From positions 1-20,978 of IMG/VR virus record IMGVR_UViG_3300025133_000721: a stretch of 20,978 nucleotides of DNA. One strand, given 5' to 3'. A model generated the notes under the pieces. It made no database searches, was not told where the DNA came from, and worked only from the letters and a program-made list of their open reading frames with translations. Numbering within the stretch: position 1 is the first letter of the stretch; every line of letters begins with the position of its first letter. Positions 8,101 through 16,184 of this stretch are shown here, piece by piece. This DNA is from a virus. A program made the position numbers and the translations under genes.

Positions 8101-11100
8101 TTGTTATAGTATAAATCGTTCCATTTGGATCTTCTGCCCATCTTATTTTGGTACCAGGTGTTAATGCATTGACAAAAGTATTTTCACCAGCATAACGAGA
8201 GTTTATTTGACCTTCTCCGACATTATATATAGAGGGGTTTCCTTCTGACCAACCAAGTCTTAGGCCATCCCCATACCAATAATCATACGGGCCATAAGTA
8301 CTGTTGTTAGTCCAAGTATCATTCCAGTAAGACTGCTTCCCAACCGCGCCACCATCTCTATCGGGATCAAGTTCATCTGGATCTGGTTCTAAACCAGAAA
8401 ACCCAAGTTCTATTCTAGATACATTAGAATAATTTTTAACTCCAATACCAACAGTTTCAAATCCTGTGTTTGCATCACTTCCTATGCCCCATATATGACT
8501 TTCGCTACTCCAAGTACCACTAGTATCATTATCTACATTAAATTGACCACCACACCTTGACTTAAATTCATCGATGAACCAAACATCTTCAAATGAAGTC
8601 GTTGTAGGCGTTGTGTTGTGGGCTCTTCTAGCAGTTATATCATGATGTCCTTCTCCTCTGAAAAAACCTGTAAACTTATAAAAGAACGATTTTAAATATT
8701 GCCAATTATCAAATTCATTATAATTTACATTAGTATCTGTATTCATACCTGTATTTTCCCAAGTAAGACCATGTTCATGCCAATCGACTTTATTTACTTT
8801 TCCATCTGAATGTAACGCCATATGATCTGGCGACATGTAGTATATTTTTCTTGAGGCTAATACTCTATAATTTGTTGAATCATCAATTTTTTTATCAATA
8901 TTACTTTTTACAATTTCATCTCTATTTATTTTTACAAAAAATCTTCCATCAAATTTAGGTGAATTTTCTAATTTACGCTTTTCAAATATAATAGCCGTTG
9001 CGTTTTCAATTTGACTATTATCTTCGTCATATATAAAATTAACATCACTTTCAAAAGTGTCAGCAATCTTGAAATCAATCATTGTGCCTGGCGTAACACC
9101 ATCCGCATCTGTAGTTGCTGATATATTAGACACTCTATAATTCTTTGTCGATTTAGTATTTCCTGATTGTTCAAATCTCACCCACAATTCATCTGTAGTG
9201 CCTTCTAATGCTTTGTAGATATTATCTAAACTACTATTAATAAACGGTTCGTAGTTAATGCTAAAATAATTTCTTGACTGTAAAGGAAATTTACCAGCGT
9301 CCTGTCCAAAGACATCATTTGAACCATTATTATGATATTCAAGTCCTTGTGGTAATTTTTTAAGCCTTATATAATCAGGCGCATTATTTTCTACTGCTAA
9401 AACTTTATATCTTGCAGTCTCTTTTACTAATTTATTAGAGTCATTACCTTTTTTTAATATTAAAAATGTATCTTCATCTACTTTGTTTCTATCACTAGAT
9501 GGAAAAGCAATCCATATGTTTCCATCATCAGCGTCATACCAACGATCCATAGCTAGATTGTAGTATTCGTTAGAAGTTTCTTTTACGTAAAACTTATAGT
9601 GAGTTGCAAAATCAGGTGGAGGAGTTTCTGTTTTAATATTAAGTTGATTTGAATTTCCTGCGTAGATTTTAGGGATTGATATACTAGCCGAACCACTAGT
9701 TAATACAGGTGTTTGTCTTCCATATTTATCAAAATAAACAATTCCTACTTGATAATTTCTTAAAGACTTTAAAGATTTTCTCGGAATTTTTACACCAGCA
9801 CCATTAGAATTAAATTCTTTTAAACTAATATTAAATCTTGGATGAGTTGTTGTTAGATTATAATTTTGTAAATAATTACCATAAACAATTCTATTACCAG
9901 TTACTTCTTGAGCAAGGGCTTTTCTTGGTACATTATCCCAGGGTCTTATAGTTTGGTTTGTAGGTAGTGTAGCATATATACTTTCGGCTTTTACTTTGTA
10001 TTTACCAGTTAATACTGAATGAATATTATCACCTGGGTATGTCCAACTGTTATAGAATGTACCATTGTATGGATTTAAAAGCTCATTAGTGTCGTTTTGT
10101 TTTATACTATCTAATATATATATATTTGAAGAATTTGATTCTTTATATAAAATATCTATACCAATTACATCTTTTGGTATATCTTTAGACACAAACTCTT
10201 TTATGAATAAACTAGACATTATATTAGACATGGCTATATTATACCCTTTTCTTGGATGAAAATCAAAATTACCTGGCATAAAAGCTATATTAGAAAAAGG
10301 ACCTATAGACGAATACTGCTTATCTGGATATTCGTATCTAAGAGCAAATCTAGGAAATTTAAATTCAAATAGTTTTTCTTGTGGTTGATAAAGATCTACA
10401 ACAAAAAAAGGCGCTAAACCCGTATCAATATCTAAACCAATAGGAACTCTATTGTCTATAGATATTATCTCAAAATTAAACACACCATCACTACTACCCA
10501 CTAAGTTCTGTATAACAGTATTTAATCTTAATTTAACTTCAAACTCTGTTAAAGGTGTTAAATGAGGATTTGTCTCATAACTTTTTAAAATAATCTCATC
10601 ATCAATAACCCAATTGAATACTCCTTCTGTTTTTATAACATTAATATCTATCCAATTACCAACAATTAGTCCATCAAAATCTACATTGGTGATACCACTT
10701 GTTGTGCCTGATCGTAAATTGTTAGACATTTCTAAACCAGGTGCTAATAGTGGTGCTTTTTTAATAACAGTTACATGTCGTTCTTCCATCGGTTGGTCAT
10801 CATTAAGCATAGTACTGTTTAAACCACTGCTATCAGTATTGCTAATTGATGTTTTTATATTTATTTGCTTTGGCTCACTATTGTTATCTGTCCAAAACAA
10901 AAGATCTTCAATGATATTTATACCTGTTATAATGTTGTTAAATTGAAAATCTAAAGCTTTACTTATAGTATTAACTCCACCTGGACAAGTTAAAGTACTA
11001 GATTTTTTAACAAACTTAAATAAGTTGTCTTTTGTTTCTTGCGGACTTAAAGTGCCTAAATTAATATCGTTTTGTAAAGTTATCGCTGTCAAACCGGTAT

Positions 11101-11617
11101 TAAGATGGTTTCTACTTATAGAAACAATAGGATTATCATTCCAATAGCACATTTGGCCATAAACATCTATATACTGAGCAATCATACCTCTACATAGGTT
11201 GGTTGATTGAGAATCAGGTATCATTATTTCATTAGCACTGTCATCATGATTAGCGTATTCAGCAGTTACTTCGTAAACATCTATAAAAACAGGTGTAACA
11301 ACACCATTTTGATATTTATAAATAGCGTCTTTATTACTACCAACTTCTTCATTCCCGTAAACATGACCTTTTACAAACCAGTAAAAACAATTGTTTTTTT
11401 CATCTGCAACAGCACCCACAACATAAATTCCCGTGTCTACACTTACGCCCGGTATTAAAGAATTACCTAAAATGTTTTGAACAGTACCTACATCAGAACC
11501 TTCTGAAGTAGAAATTTGTATATTCATTGCATGCCTATATTGGCCATTAGGTACAAGTCTTTCGTCAAGGTCTTTATTCATTACACCCTGATCAAAAGTA
11601 TTCTTTATTTCTGCCAT
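5141..11617 (-). CDS. Giant phage stabilisation (tail nozzle/muzzle) protein, 2158 aa
   Basis: The largest gene of the window. The N-terminus (residues 7-52) carries the signature NKDLDERLVPNGQYRHAMNI then STSEGSDVGTVQN, which I recognise from proteins annotated as P22-type stabilisation or tail proteins in marine phages. The following 1700 residues show many beta strands ending in aromatic or acidic turns, for example LLFWTDNNSEPKQINI near residue 240, compatible with propeller-like domains of gp10/gp12-type nozzle proteins. Residues of roughly 990-1240 form an unusual Trp/Gly/Asp-rich stretch. After about 1850 there is an additional tail with a DGSC motif (1940-1964) and a final fibronectin-III-like strand set (KYYGFRLKTTDALGR). 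P22 gp10 and T7 gp12 are far shorter. It should close the neck below the ring proteins and plug DNA exit. No frameshift or low-complexity break is seen. Confidence 0.88.
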   Translation of the reverse strand: MAEIKNTFDQGVMNKDLDERLVPNGQYRHAMNIQISTSEGSDVGTVQNILGNSLIPGVSVDTGIYVVGAVADEKNNCFYWFVKGHVYGNEEVGSNKDAIYKYQNGVVTPVFIDVYEVTAEYANHDDSANEIMIPDSQSTNLCRGMIAQYIDVYGQMCYWNDNPIVSISRNHLNTGLTAITLQNDINLGTLSPQETKDNLFKFVKKSSTLTCPGGVNTISKALDFQFNNIITGINIIEDLLFWTDNNSEPKQINIKTSISNTDSSGLNSTMLNDDQPMEERHVTVIKKAPLLAPGLEMSNNLRSGTTSGITNVDFDGLIVGNWIDINVIKTEGVFNWVIDDEIILKSYETNPHLTPLTEFEVKLRLNTVIQNLVGSSDGVFNFEIISIDNRVPIGLDIDTGLAPFFVVDLYQPQEKLFEFKFPRFALRYEYPDKQYSSIGPFSNIAFMPGNFDFHPRKGYNIAMSNIMSSLFIKEFVSKDIPKDVIGIDILYKESNSSNIYILDSIKQNDTNELLNPYNGTFYNSWTYPGDNIHSVLTGKYKVKAESIYATLPTNQTIRPWDNVPRKALAQEVTGNRIVYGNYLQNYNLTTTHPRFNISLKEFNSNGAGVKIPRKSLKSLRNYQVGIVYFDKYGRQTPVLTSGSASISIPKIYAGNSNQLNIKTETPPPDFATHYKFYVKETSNEYYNLAMDRWYDADDGNIWIAFPSSDRNKVDEDTFLILKKGNDSNKLVKETARYKVLAVENNAPDYIRLKKLPQGLEYHNNGSNDVFGQDAGKFPLQSRNYFSINYEPFINSSLDNIYKALEGTTDELWVRFEQSGNTKSTKNYRVSNISATTDADGVTPGTMIDFKIADTFESDVNFIYDEDNSQIENATAIIFEKRKLENSPKFDGRFFVKINRDEIVKSNIDKKIDDSTNYRVLASRKIYYMSPDHMALHSDGKVNKVDWHEHGLTWENTGMNTDTNVNYNEFDNWQYLKSFFYKFTGFFRGEGHHDITARRAHNTTPTTTSFEDVWFIDEFKSRCGGQFNVDNDTSGTWSSESHIWGIGSDANTGFETVGIGVKNYSNVSRIELGFSGLEPDPDELDPDRDGGAVGKQSYWNDTWTNNSTYGPYDYWYGDGLRLGWSEGNPSIYNVGEGQINSRYAGENTFVNALTPGTKIRWAEDPNGTIYTITSVNDIYKLRYDYDIDRASWGSGGLRSNARRPENFSRNWRLWLDKKMTWDPTAPNDGQIAMNGFSPNTDPNAEFNLDGSSNSGPDVKSGITKAQGYTLEIIEPIADDEDLPDNPAIWETEPKDSVDINLYHEASDAYPITLTTSNIHNYIKPGMNVEIASYIPTGGSGQSSLGNDRGISGGGGSQKTYVNKIFDNGVIQLISESGVWVDMFLQVSNPDNSGYPDVLFFSDDEITIAFKVAEDHLETGNININFDFHNTTAVELPWFNCYSFGNGVESNRIKDAFNGIIIDKGPKVSTTLEGNLYKEERRGSGLIFSGIYNSTSGTNDLNQFIQGEKITKDLNPTYGTVQKLFSRNTDLITFCEDKVVKILANKDAVYNADGNPQLTANINVLGQTIPFVGDYGISKNPESFSKESYRAYFTDKQRGAVLRLSKDGLTPISEAGMKTWFFDNLKNTKYLIGCYDARKQEYNLTLKYNELNRYGDYHNHTLSYKESEKGWVSFKSFIPENGISVANEFFTFKKGNAYKHHDKSVDRNTFYLNDGGGFTPSEIKVLFNQEPQTIKSFSALNYEGSTGQTLDSYAKQNFKNRITTQGWYVNDISTNEDQLGTALNFTEKQDEWFSPIKGATSGNTGTINTENFSVQGLGVLSSFFVTGSPIGTVLNPFTPSDYPVVTTTPNYQANFSNLRYDIADPSTPYTDAPSYFDFDIAIPGQSNLIGNNVPYTNTWDQNINLTSDGQVVGNFTFYWYDADLNAITHTHTITKSFDAVLGCYDANGTSSNHNSLVTVQDGSCLFDLTNLYTPPVLIVQKQWLQTLNLGGYYYNEYNFYITNGTTSAYGALINEPYVYEMEYAVDSGTTDSAIAADWNVGGWTNDPNTTTVPSIRHDNTLNPTPPYLTVPVNDLFHDPYEPNFASPVTNSETSAYIPTYTTHLTLPPNNWDSPFITGYQSLLDAPWTQVGVDKYYGFRLKTTDALGRVEYSNEVTIQMS
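5726..5800 (-). other. DGSC-type motif in the stabilisation protein (residues 1940-1964)
   Basis: The segment begins GCYDANG and ends VTVQDGSCLF, with cysteines at 1941 and 1962. It matches the 'GC.D..A.N.N..A...DGSC' repeat common in secreted and surface proteins of marine Flavobacteriia. Only one copy is visible. The match is by eye. Confidence 0.6.
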
Positions 11618-11620
11618 GTG

Positions 11621-13057
11621 TTAGTGTTTTATCTGTTTAGATTTACCTCTTAGTATCTGAGTAATCTCTTCAATCTTTATGTTTGATAGTCTTAACTTAG
11701 CTTTTCTTACAGCTGCAAATTTTTCTCTTCTAAGTCTATTTACTATATATTCTGGTACATTCTTTTTTCCTGACATAACCGCGAACGCTATACATTTATA
11801 CATAGCTTCTTCAGCCATTTTATGAACTTTTGTTTCTTCTTCAGTACCAAGTCCATCGCTTATATATTTTAATGTTACTGTTTTACCAGATATATTAGAA
11901 CTAAAATTTATCATACCTTTTCTCTCGTCTATATAAAAAGATCCATTGCTATTAGCGTAGTTAGGGTCTATACCGTATCTTTCCCCTTGCATTAAATCAT
12001 ATGTACCATCATCATATTTATCTACATTTTCACCTGGAGTATTAGCCTTATAATTAGTCCAAGTTGTAGAATCACTTTCTGGTTGTAAATTATTAGGATC
12101 AAAAGCATTTTTAACTGATAAACTATCAATTAAATTTGTTACATCTGTACCTCCCGCAGCATTAATAAAAGCTATTGTGCTAGTAATTAATACATAAACC
12201 TTATCATAAGCTCTTACATCTACACTGTCTAACTCAAGTTCTGTGGCTGTACCAGCTGTAGAATCATTCCATTCTAAAAAAGCTATATCAGGTGGATTAA
12301 CATTCGCAGATGGTCTTATAGGATGATTAGGATTTGTTTTTTTATCTCCAGGTACAGTATTTAATCCAAATCTTAATAAACCAGCTGGTATTTGACCAGC
12401 GGCTTGTGAAGAAGTTCCAGTTGCAGATATATTTACATAATCAATATCTTTTACATCAATCTCTTGCCAAGCAGCAAAAGCTCTACCCGTGTAAGATCCA
12501 TTAAGTGATTCAGAGACATGTGTAAAATTTAGGGCATTAGCTGTTGGAGTGCTAGTTTTAATAGCATAGCCAGCTGTTTTCATTGCCGTTGTAATTCCAT
12601 TTTTAACCCAAGGAGCTTTCAAATAAGGCTCATCAAAATTAGCATCTACAACTAATTCGTTTTCTTCAGCAAAATCGTAACCACCATCTGCATCTTGTTT
12701 TATTCTAAAAGGATTTGAGGTTTTTGAGGCTGGATACATTAAATGTTCTACGCCAGCTGAATCTGCCCATGTTAATTTTACGTAATTAACGTAATCATGA
12801 GGCAAAATCATTTTCAAACTAGTTGGTAAAACTATTTCGTATGCTTTTGTTGATTTAAAAGTATCAAAAGATAATTCTTGCATAGCTCTCATCGCGTGAA
12901 ACTGTACGTCGACTTTTCTAGCTTTTTCTATCATTTTATCTTCTCCAACATAAACAACCATAAATTGATTTATTATATCTTTTAAAGAAGTAAATTGATA
13001 ATTACCAAAATCATTTCCTTCATAATAACTTTTTTGTGTGTTTTCTAATAAACCCAT
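11621..13057 (-). CDS. Neck ring/adaptor-like protein with inserted beta domain, 478 aa
   Basis: The two ends look like one conserved domain split by an insertion. Residues 20-120 include a helical KARKVDVQFHAMRAMQELSF block and the segment LPHDYVNYVKLTWADSAG (85-102), which I associate with structural proteins next to capsid genes in marine phages. Residues 372-470 return with a beta hairpin (INFSSNISGKTVTLKYIS) and a basic C-terminal helix set (VNRLRREKFAAVRKAKLRL). Between them, residues about 136-328 are Thr/Ser/Ala-rich with strands such as AFAAWQEIDV and YDKVYVLITS, like a jelly-roll carbohydrate-binding module. Position between the 229-aa adaptor and the stabilisation protein suggests a neck ring below the portal. 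The core role is inferred from gene order. The start ATG lies three bases after the upstream stop codon. Confidence 0.78.
   Translation of the reverse strand: MGLLENTQKSYYEGNDFGNYQFTSLKDIINQFMVVYVGEDKMIEKARKVDVQFHAMRAMQELSFDTFKSTKAYEIVLPTSLKMILPHDYVNYVKLTWADSAGVEHLMYPASKTSNPFRIKQDADGGYDFAEENELVVDANFDEPYLKAPWVKNGITTAMKTAGYAIKTSTPTANALNFTHVSESLNGSYTGRAFAAWQEIDVKDIDYVNISATGTSSQAAGQIPAGLLRFGLNTVPGDKKTNPNHPIRPSANVNPPDIAFLEWNDSTAGTATELELDSVDVRAYDKVYVLITSTIAFINAAGGTDVTNLIDSLSVKNAFDPNNLQPESDSTTWTNYKANTPGENVDKYDDGTYDLMQGERYGIDPNYANSNGSFYIDERKGMINFSSNISGKTVTLKYISDGLGTEEETKVHKMAEEAMYKCIAFAVMSGKKNVPEYIVNRLRREKFAAVRKAKLRLSNIKIEEITQILRGKSKQIKH
12074..12652 (-). other. Inserted jelly-roll-like domain of the ring protein (residues 136-328)
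   Basis: Composition changes from a charged helical pattern to Thr/Ser/Ala-rich alternating strands and back. The run ELELDSVDVRAYDKVYVLI (273-291) and the closing LIDSLSVKNAF strand (309-319) are typical of carbohydrate-binding beta-sandwiches. No specific CBM family is claimed. Confidence 0.5.
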
Positions 13058-13060
13058 TTG

Positions 13061-13750
13061 TTATTGTTTTTGTTGTTGTATTTCTTTTATTTCTTCTTGT
13101 GTGGCTATTTGATATAAATCACTACCCATAGATATACCTGCTAATTCTAATATTTTAAATATTAAATTATTTTCCTCTGAAGGGTGTAAATCAAAATCAG
13201 TGGAATTAGAAACATTATATAATGCTTGATCTGAAACAATAACGTATGCCCAATTTGGAGTGAATGGAGTCCTAATATAATTACAAGTTATATTATCTCT
13301 TAACTGTTCATCACCAAAAACCGCAATACCAGTATCGTTTTTAACATATATGGGATTTTTATCTGTAGGTTTACAGAGTAAGGTGTCTTTTAATTGGTAA
13401 TAATCTTTTTGGGAAATATATTCCGCGATAGTATCACCGTATTTTACTAATTGTAGTTTATATAATTTATGGTGTGATGGGGTTGGTAGTTGCACACCAT
13501 TAGTTACTACTTGATTTGTTTTTTCAAATAAACTTATTTTTTCTTCTAAAATATCTATCATATCAGAATAACTAGTATCATTACCAGGAACTCTATTAAA
13601 CTGATTTATATCATAAAAATATTGCTCAAAAATTGCCATTTGAGCTTGGTCGGCAAATAAATTAAATTCTTGAGGAGTTATCATACCTCTTTGTTCTTTG
13701 TTAGCTATTGCTAAAACTTTTTGATATACTGTATCTATACTTACTGCCAT
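13061..13750 (-). CDS. Head-tail adaptor/ring-like structural protein, 229 aa
   Basis: The N-terminal 45 residues (VYQKVLAIANKEQRGMITPQ, then EFNLFADQAQMAIFEQYFYD) form a helical signature I associate with structural proteins next to portal and capsid genes in marine and Bacteroidota phages. The middle (about 85-170) has probable strands, including HHKLYKLQLVKYGDTIAEYI and AVFGDEQLRDNITCNYIRTP. The C-terminal residues 190-229 are helical and Gln/Glu-rich. Size, all-alpha start and place just before the ring-like gene fit a connector that binds under the portal. No enzymatic motif is present. It is the first gene after the UACG hairpin and is followed three bases later by the 478-aa gene. CDS status is firm; the adaptor role is inferred from context. 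Confidence 0.78.
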   Translation of the reverse strand: MAVSIDTVYQKVLAIANKEQRGMITPQEFNLFADQAQMAIFEQYFYDINQFNRVPGNDTSYSDMIDILEEKISLFEKTNQVVTNGVQLPTPSHHKLYKLQLVKYGDTIAEYISQKDYYQLKDTLLCKPTDKNPIYVKNDTGIAVFGDEQLRDNITCNYIRTPFTPNWAYVIVSDQALYNVSNSTDFDLHPSEENNLIFKILELAGISMGSDLYQIATQEEIKEIQQQKQ

Positions 13751-13763
13751 ATTTTATTTTTAT

Positions 13764-13802
13764 TGTAGTTTGCAATCGCCCCGTAGGGCGATCGCTCCTA
13801 CA
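13764..13802 (-). terminator. GC-rich hairpin with UACG tetraloop between 272-aa and 229-aa genes
   Basis: In minus-strand RNA a perfect 7-bp stem AUCGCCC/GGGCGAU (13775-13781 with 13786-13792) closes a UACG loop, i.e. a C(UNCG)G super-stable tetraloop. The stem extends by a G-U and two G-C pairs, then after a small internal loop by UGUAG/CUACA at the base. It fills most of the 58-bp gap and stands out in an AT-rich sequence. No long U tract follows, so it may be a terminator, a partial terminator, or an RNA processing or stability element. Confidence 0.6.
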
Positions 13803-13808
13803 GTTTGA

Positions 13809-14627
13809 TTATTTTAATCGTTTTTCTATATTTGCATATATTTCCATACCTTCATCAGTTTTAAACCAAGCGGCTAAAGCTGAATATGGATGCTCATCAA
13901 ATGGTACGTTCATTAGTTTTCTATCGTTAGAACCCCAACTAAACGTTCTTTGATCAGAAGATAATTTTAATATCCCCATTTCAGTTGCTTTTATACCAAA
14001 ATTTCTAAGTTGAACGTTATCATCATTTACTAAATCTAAAAATAACTGTGGGTTTTTCTTAGCATATAATAATAAATCACGTTTAAGTTCTTTAGAACTC
14101 ATCTTAGATACTTCAGAACCAATCTCTACACGCATAACCGCTTCAGCCATATCAATATCTAAATCTTGAGCAGCATTTAATGCTTCTATTTCTAGCTCTA
14201 GTACATCTACTTCTTCAGCGGCCTTTACTTCTGGTTTTAACTCAGTGTATACAACATCACACATGGGATGATATATAGAAAGTAATTTTTGCAAAACTGT
14301 TTTTTCTTTTGGTACAAATAATATTCCATTTCTAAAAATAATATGAGATAACCTTTGTTCACCTTGCATTTCGTCTACAAAAACTGTTCTTTGGTTTTCG
14401 CAGTACTTTAATTCTCTTTCATAACCCTTCTCTTCATCAAACCAATACATATTAGCTGATTTTATCATTCTAGATAACGGTCTATTTCTACTTGTCAAAT
14501 TGTACATTCTGTCTTTTATTTCCCAAGTTGGTTTTTTTGGTTCAACTTTTTTAGGTTTTGGTGTTTCAACAACTGGTGTTTCAACAATAGGTACCTCTAC
14601 CTTTTCTGTTTTTTGTTTTTTTGCCAT
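13809..14627 (-). CDS. Conserved phage protein of unknown function, 272 aa
   Basis: I recognise the general pattern from marine phage genomes but no function. Residues 1-40 are a Lys/Glu/Pro/Val-rich flexible leader. Residues 40-130 form a mixed domain (MYNLTSRNRPLSRMI, then IIFRNGILFVPKEKTVLQKLLS). Residues 135-272 are mostly helical and acidic: ELEIEALNAAQDLDIDMAEA, KMSSKELKRDLLLYAKKNP, then a SSDQRTFSWGSNDRKLM block and a C-terminal YSALAAWFKTDEGMEIYANI. There is no membrane segment or catalytic motif that I can name. It lies directly after the capsid terminator and before a stable hairpin, so it may be expressed separately from both the head and tail blocks. Possible roles include a head-associated protein or an assembly factor; this cannot be decided from sequence. 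Confidence 0.78.
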   Translation of the reverse strand: MAKKQKTEKVEVPIVETPVVETPKPKKVEPKKPTWEIKDRMYNLTSRNRPLSRMIKSANMYWFDEEKGYERELKYCENQRTVFVDEMQGEQRLSHIIFRNGILFVPKEKTVLQKLLSIYHPMCDVVYTELKPEVKAAEEVDVLELEIEALNAAQDLDIDMAEAVMRVEIGSEVSKMSSKELKRDLLLYAKKNPQLFLDLVNDDNVQLRNFGIKATEMGILKLSSDQRTFSWGSNDRKLMNVPFDEHPYSALAAWFKTDEGMEIYANIEKRLK

Positions 14628-14657
14628 AATATAATATATAATAAAATTAATAAAAAT

Positions 14658-14691
14658 AAAAGGGAGTGGAGACTAAGCTCCACCCTCTTTT
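14658..14691 (-). terminator. Rho-independent-type terminator after the capsid gene
   Basis: Arms 14658-14671 and 14678-14691 pair over 14 positions with one A-C mismatch and one G-U wobble, around a 6-nt loop. On the minus strand the stem is flanked 5' by A residues and followed by UUUUAUUUUUAUUAAUUUU, a U-rich run. It begins nine bases after the capsid stop codon, as expected for a terminator that caps the highly expressed capsid message. Confidence 0.8.
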
Positions 14692-14700
14692 AAAAATTGA

Positions 14701-16164
14701 TTAGTTCAATAACATAAAGTTATTTGCACCTTGAGTAACTAAACATCTTTCAGATAAATAGTTAACTCTCATTGCGTCTAATTCAGATGTAGTAGCACCA
14801 ACAGAACCAGTAATCCAAGTTTTCATTTTTCGATTATCAGTTTTTGAAGCTCTATATCTAACATGTAAGAAAGGACGTTTAAGGTTCTTTCCTAATTGTT
14901 GGTCGTAAACCGAAGATACACCAGCAGGAACTATAACTCCTCTAATTGCATCAGCAGCAGCTCTAGAATTAATTGCGCCTCTAGTACCAGCATCATTTAG
15001 ATATTTCCAGTCAGACTTGTAGAAATCGTAAGATCCACGTCTGAAACCAGAGAAACCTAAATTTAACGCCATTTCTTCAGAGTTGTTAAATACTCCCCAA
15101 GAAGTACCACCAGCACCGTAAGAATTCATTGAAGCTAACATGTCATCAATAGCTAAACTAGTGTTTCTGTTAACAAACATCATGTTTTCTTCAATAGCAC
15201 CTTGAGAATCAAACTCAGCTAAGATAGCGTCAAATTCTGCTAAATCAGTAGCAGCGTTAACACCAGTAATACCAGAAGAGTTATTCCCTCTATCATTAAT
15301 AGCGTCAAACAAACCTTGAGTACCAAAAGTAGTACCAGTTGTAGCTTGAGGAGACACAAGGAAATTAACACCTGTATCAAGTGTAGAAGCCGCTAAACCT
15401 CTAACGCCCTCTAAACATTGCATTTCTAAGTTATCAGCAAATCTCATTCTAGTTTCACCTTCAGCTTTTAAATACCATAAGTATCCAGAAGCACCATCTT
15501 CACCACTAACTTCAACCCATCCTATTGCAGACGCGTCAGAACCAGAAACGTGATACATGTCTCTAATAATAACTGGTTTGTTAGTAAATGATTGGTGAGA
15601 AGGCTCGTTAGCTGAACTATAAGGAGTATCAGATCCTTTTGCCCATTCAGAACCTATCTTAAGAACTGTAACCGCTACATCACCCATAGCAGGAGATGTA
15701 TTAGCAGCGTGTGCATATTCATAAGGAAGTATTGTTATAACATCAGAGCTGTCATCAGCTGTAACTCTACCAACATAAGTTACGTTAGCAGCAGCAACAA
15801 CACAAACATCACCAAGACGTAAACCGTGCTCGTTTTCAGTATATGTTGCGTTTGTTCCAGCGTGACCTGTTAATGTTACATTAGAGTGAGATGCATCCAT
15901 TGTACCTGTGTACGCTAAATGTAATCTACCCTGTTCAGACCAAACAACCATATCGGATGTCATAGCCTCTTCAGCCCCAACTTGTGAAAGAAATCCTGAA
16001 ACTGTTCTATTTCCGAACACTTCAGCTTCTTTTTCCATTAGGTCTGGTAAATATTGTTGTGCCCACCCATTTCCAGAAGCTGTAAAATCTATAAAGTTAG
16101 ATGCTAAAGCGTTTTGAGTTGGGCTTACAACGGTGTTTAAATTATCACCTGCAGTAATTGCCAT
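14701..16164 (-). CDS. Major capsid protein, 487 aa
   Basis: Placed after terminase, portal and scaffold and followed by a strong terminator, as usual for the main shell protein. Length fits large HK97-fold capsid proteins. Residues 1-90 are an N-arm-like region with helices (YLPDLMEKEAEVFGNRTVSGF at 39-59); 95-150 form a small beta insertion (HGLRLGDVCVV, then VITILPYEY); the centre has LWYLKAEGETRMRFADNLEMQ and a long helix (LAEFDAILAEFDSQGAIEENMMFVN), compatible with the spine helix region. The last 50 residues include HVRYRASKTDNRKMKTWITG and a hydrophobic end. Codon use and start context look like its neighbours, and no truncation is seen. Assignment rests mainly on gene order, length and composition, as no short diagnostic motif exists for this fold. 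Confidence 0.88.
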   Translation of the reverse strand: MAITAGDNLNTVVSPTQNALASNFIDFTASGNGWAQQYLPDLMEKEAEVFGNRTVSGFLSQVGAEEAMTSDMVVWSEQGRLHLAYTGTMDASHSNVTLTGHAGTNATYTENEHGLRLGDVCVVAAANVTYVGRVTADDSSDVITILPYEYAHAANTSPAMGDVAVTVLKIGSEWAKGSDTPYSSANEPSHQSFTNKPVIIRDMYHVSGSDASAIGWVEVSGEDGASGYLWYLKAEGETRMRFADNLEMQCLEGVRGLAASTLDTGVNFLVSPQATTGTTFGTQGLFDAINDRGNNSSGITGVNAATDLAEFDAILAEFDSQGAIEENMMFVNRNTSLAIDDMLASMNSYGAGGTSWGVFNNSEEMALNLGFSGFRRGSYDFYKSDWKYLNDAGTRGAINSRAAADAIRGVIVPAGVSSVYDQQLGKNLKRPFLHVRYRASKTDNRKMKTWITGSVGATTSELDAMRVNYLSERCLVTQGANNFMLLN

Positions 16165-16184
16165 AATTTTGTAATTTTAAATTG

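Noticed and set aside
10065-11458. Plus-strand open frames within the giant gene (10065-10259, 10614-10946, 11207-11458)
   Set aside because: They are antisense to the uninterrupted stabilisation protein and show no recognisable domain.
13788-13795. GCGATCGC palindrome, identical to the cyanobacterial HIP1 octamer
   Set aside because: I see it once only, and it forms part of the hairpin stem. A cyanobacterial origin does not fit the AT-rich composition and other clues.
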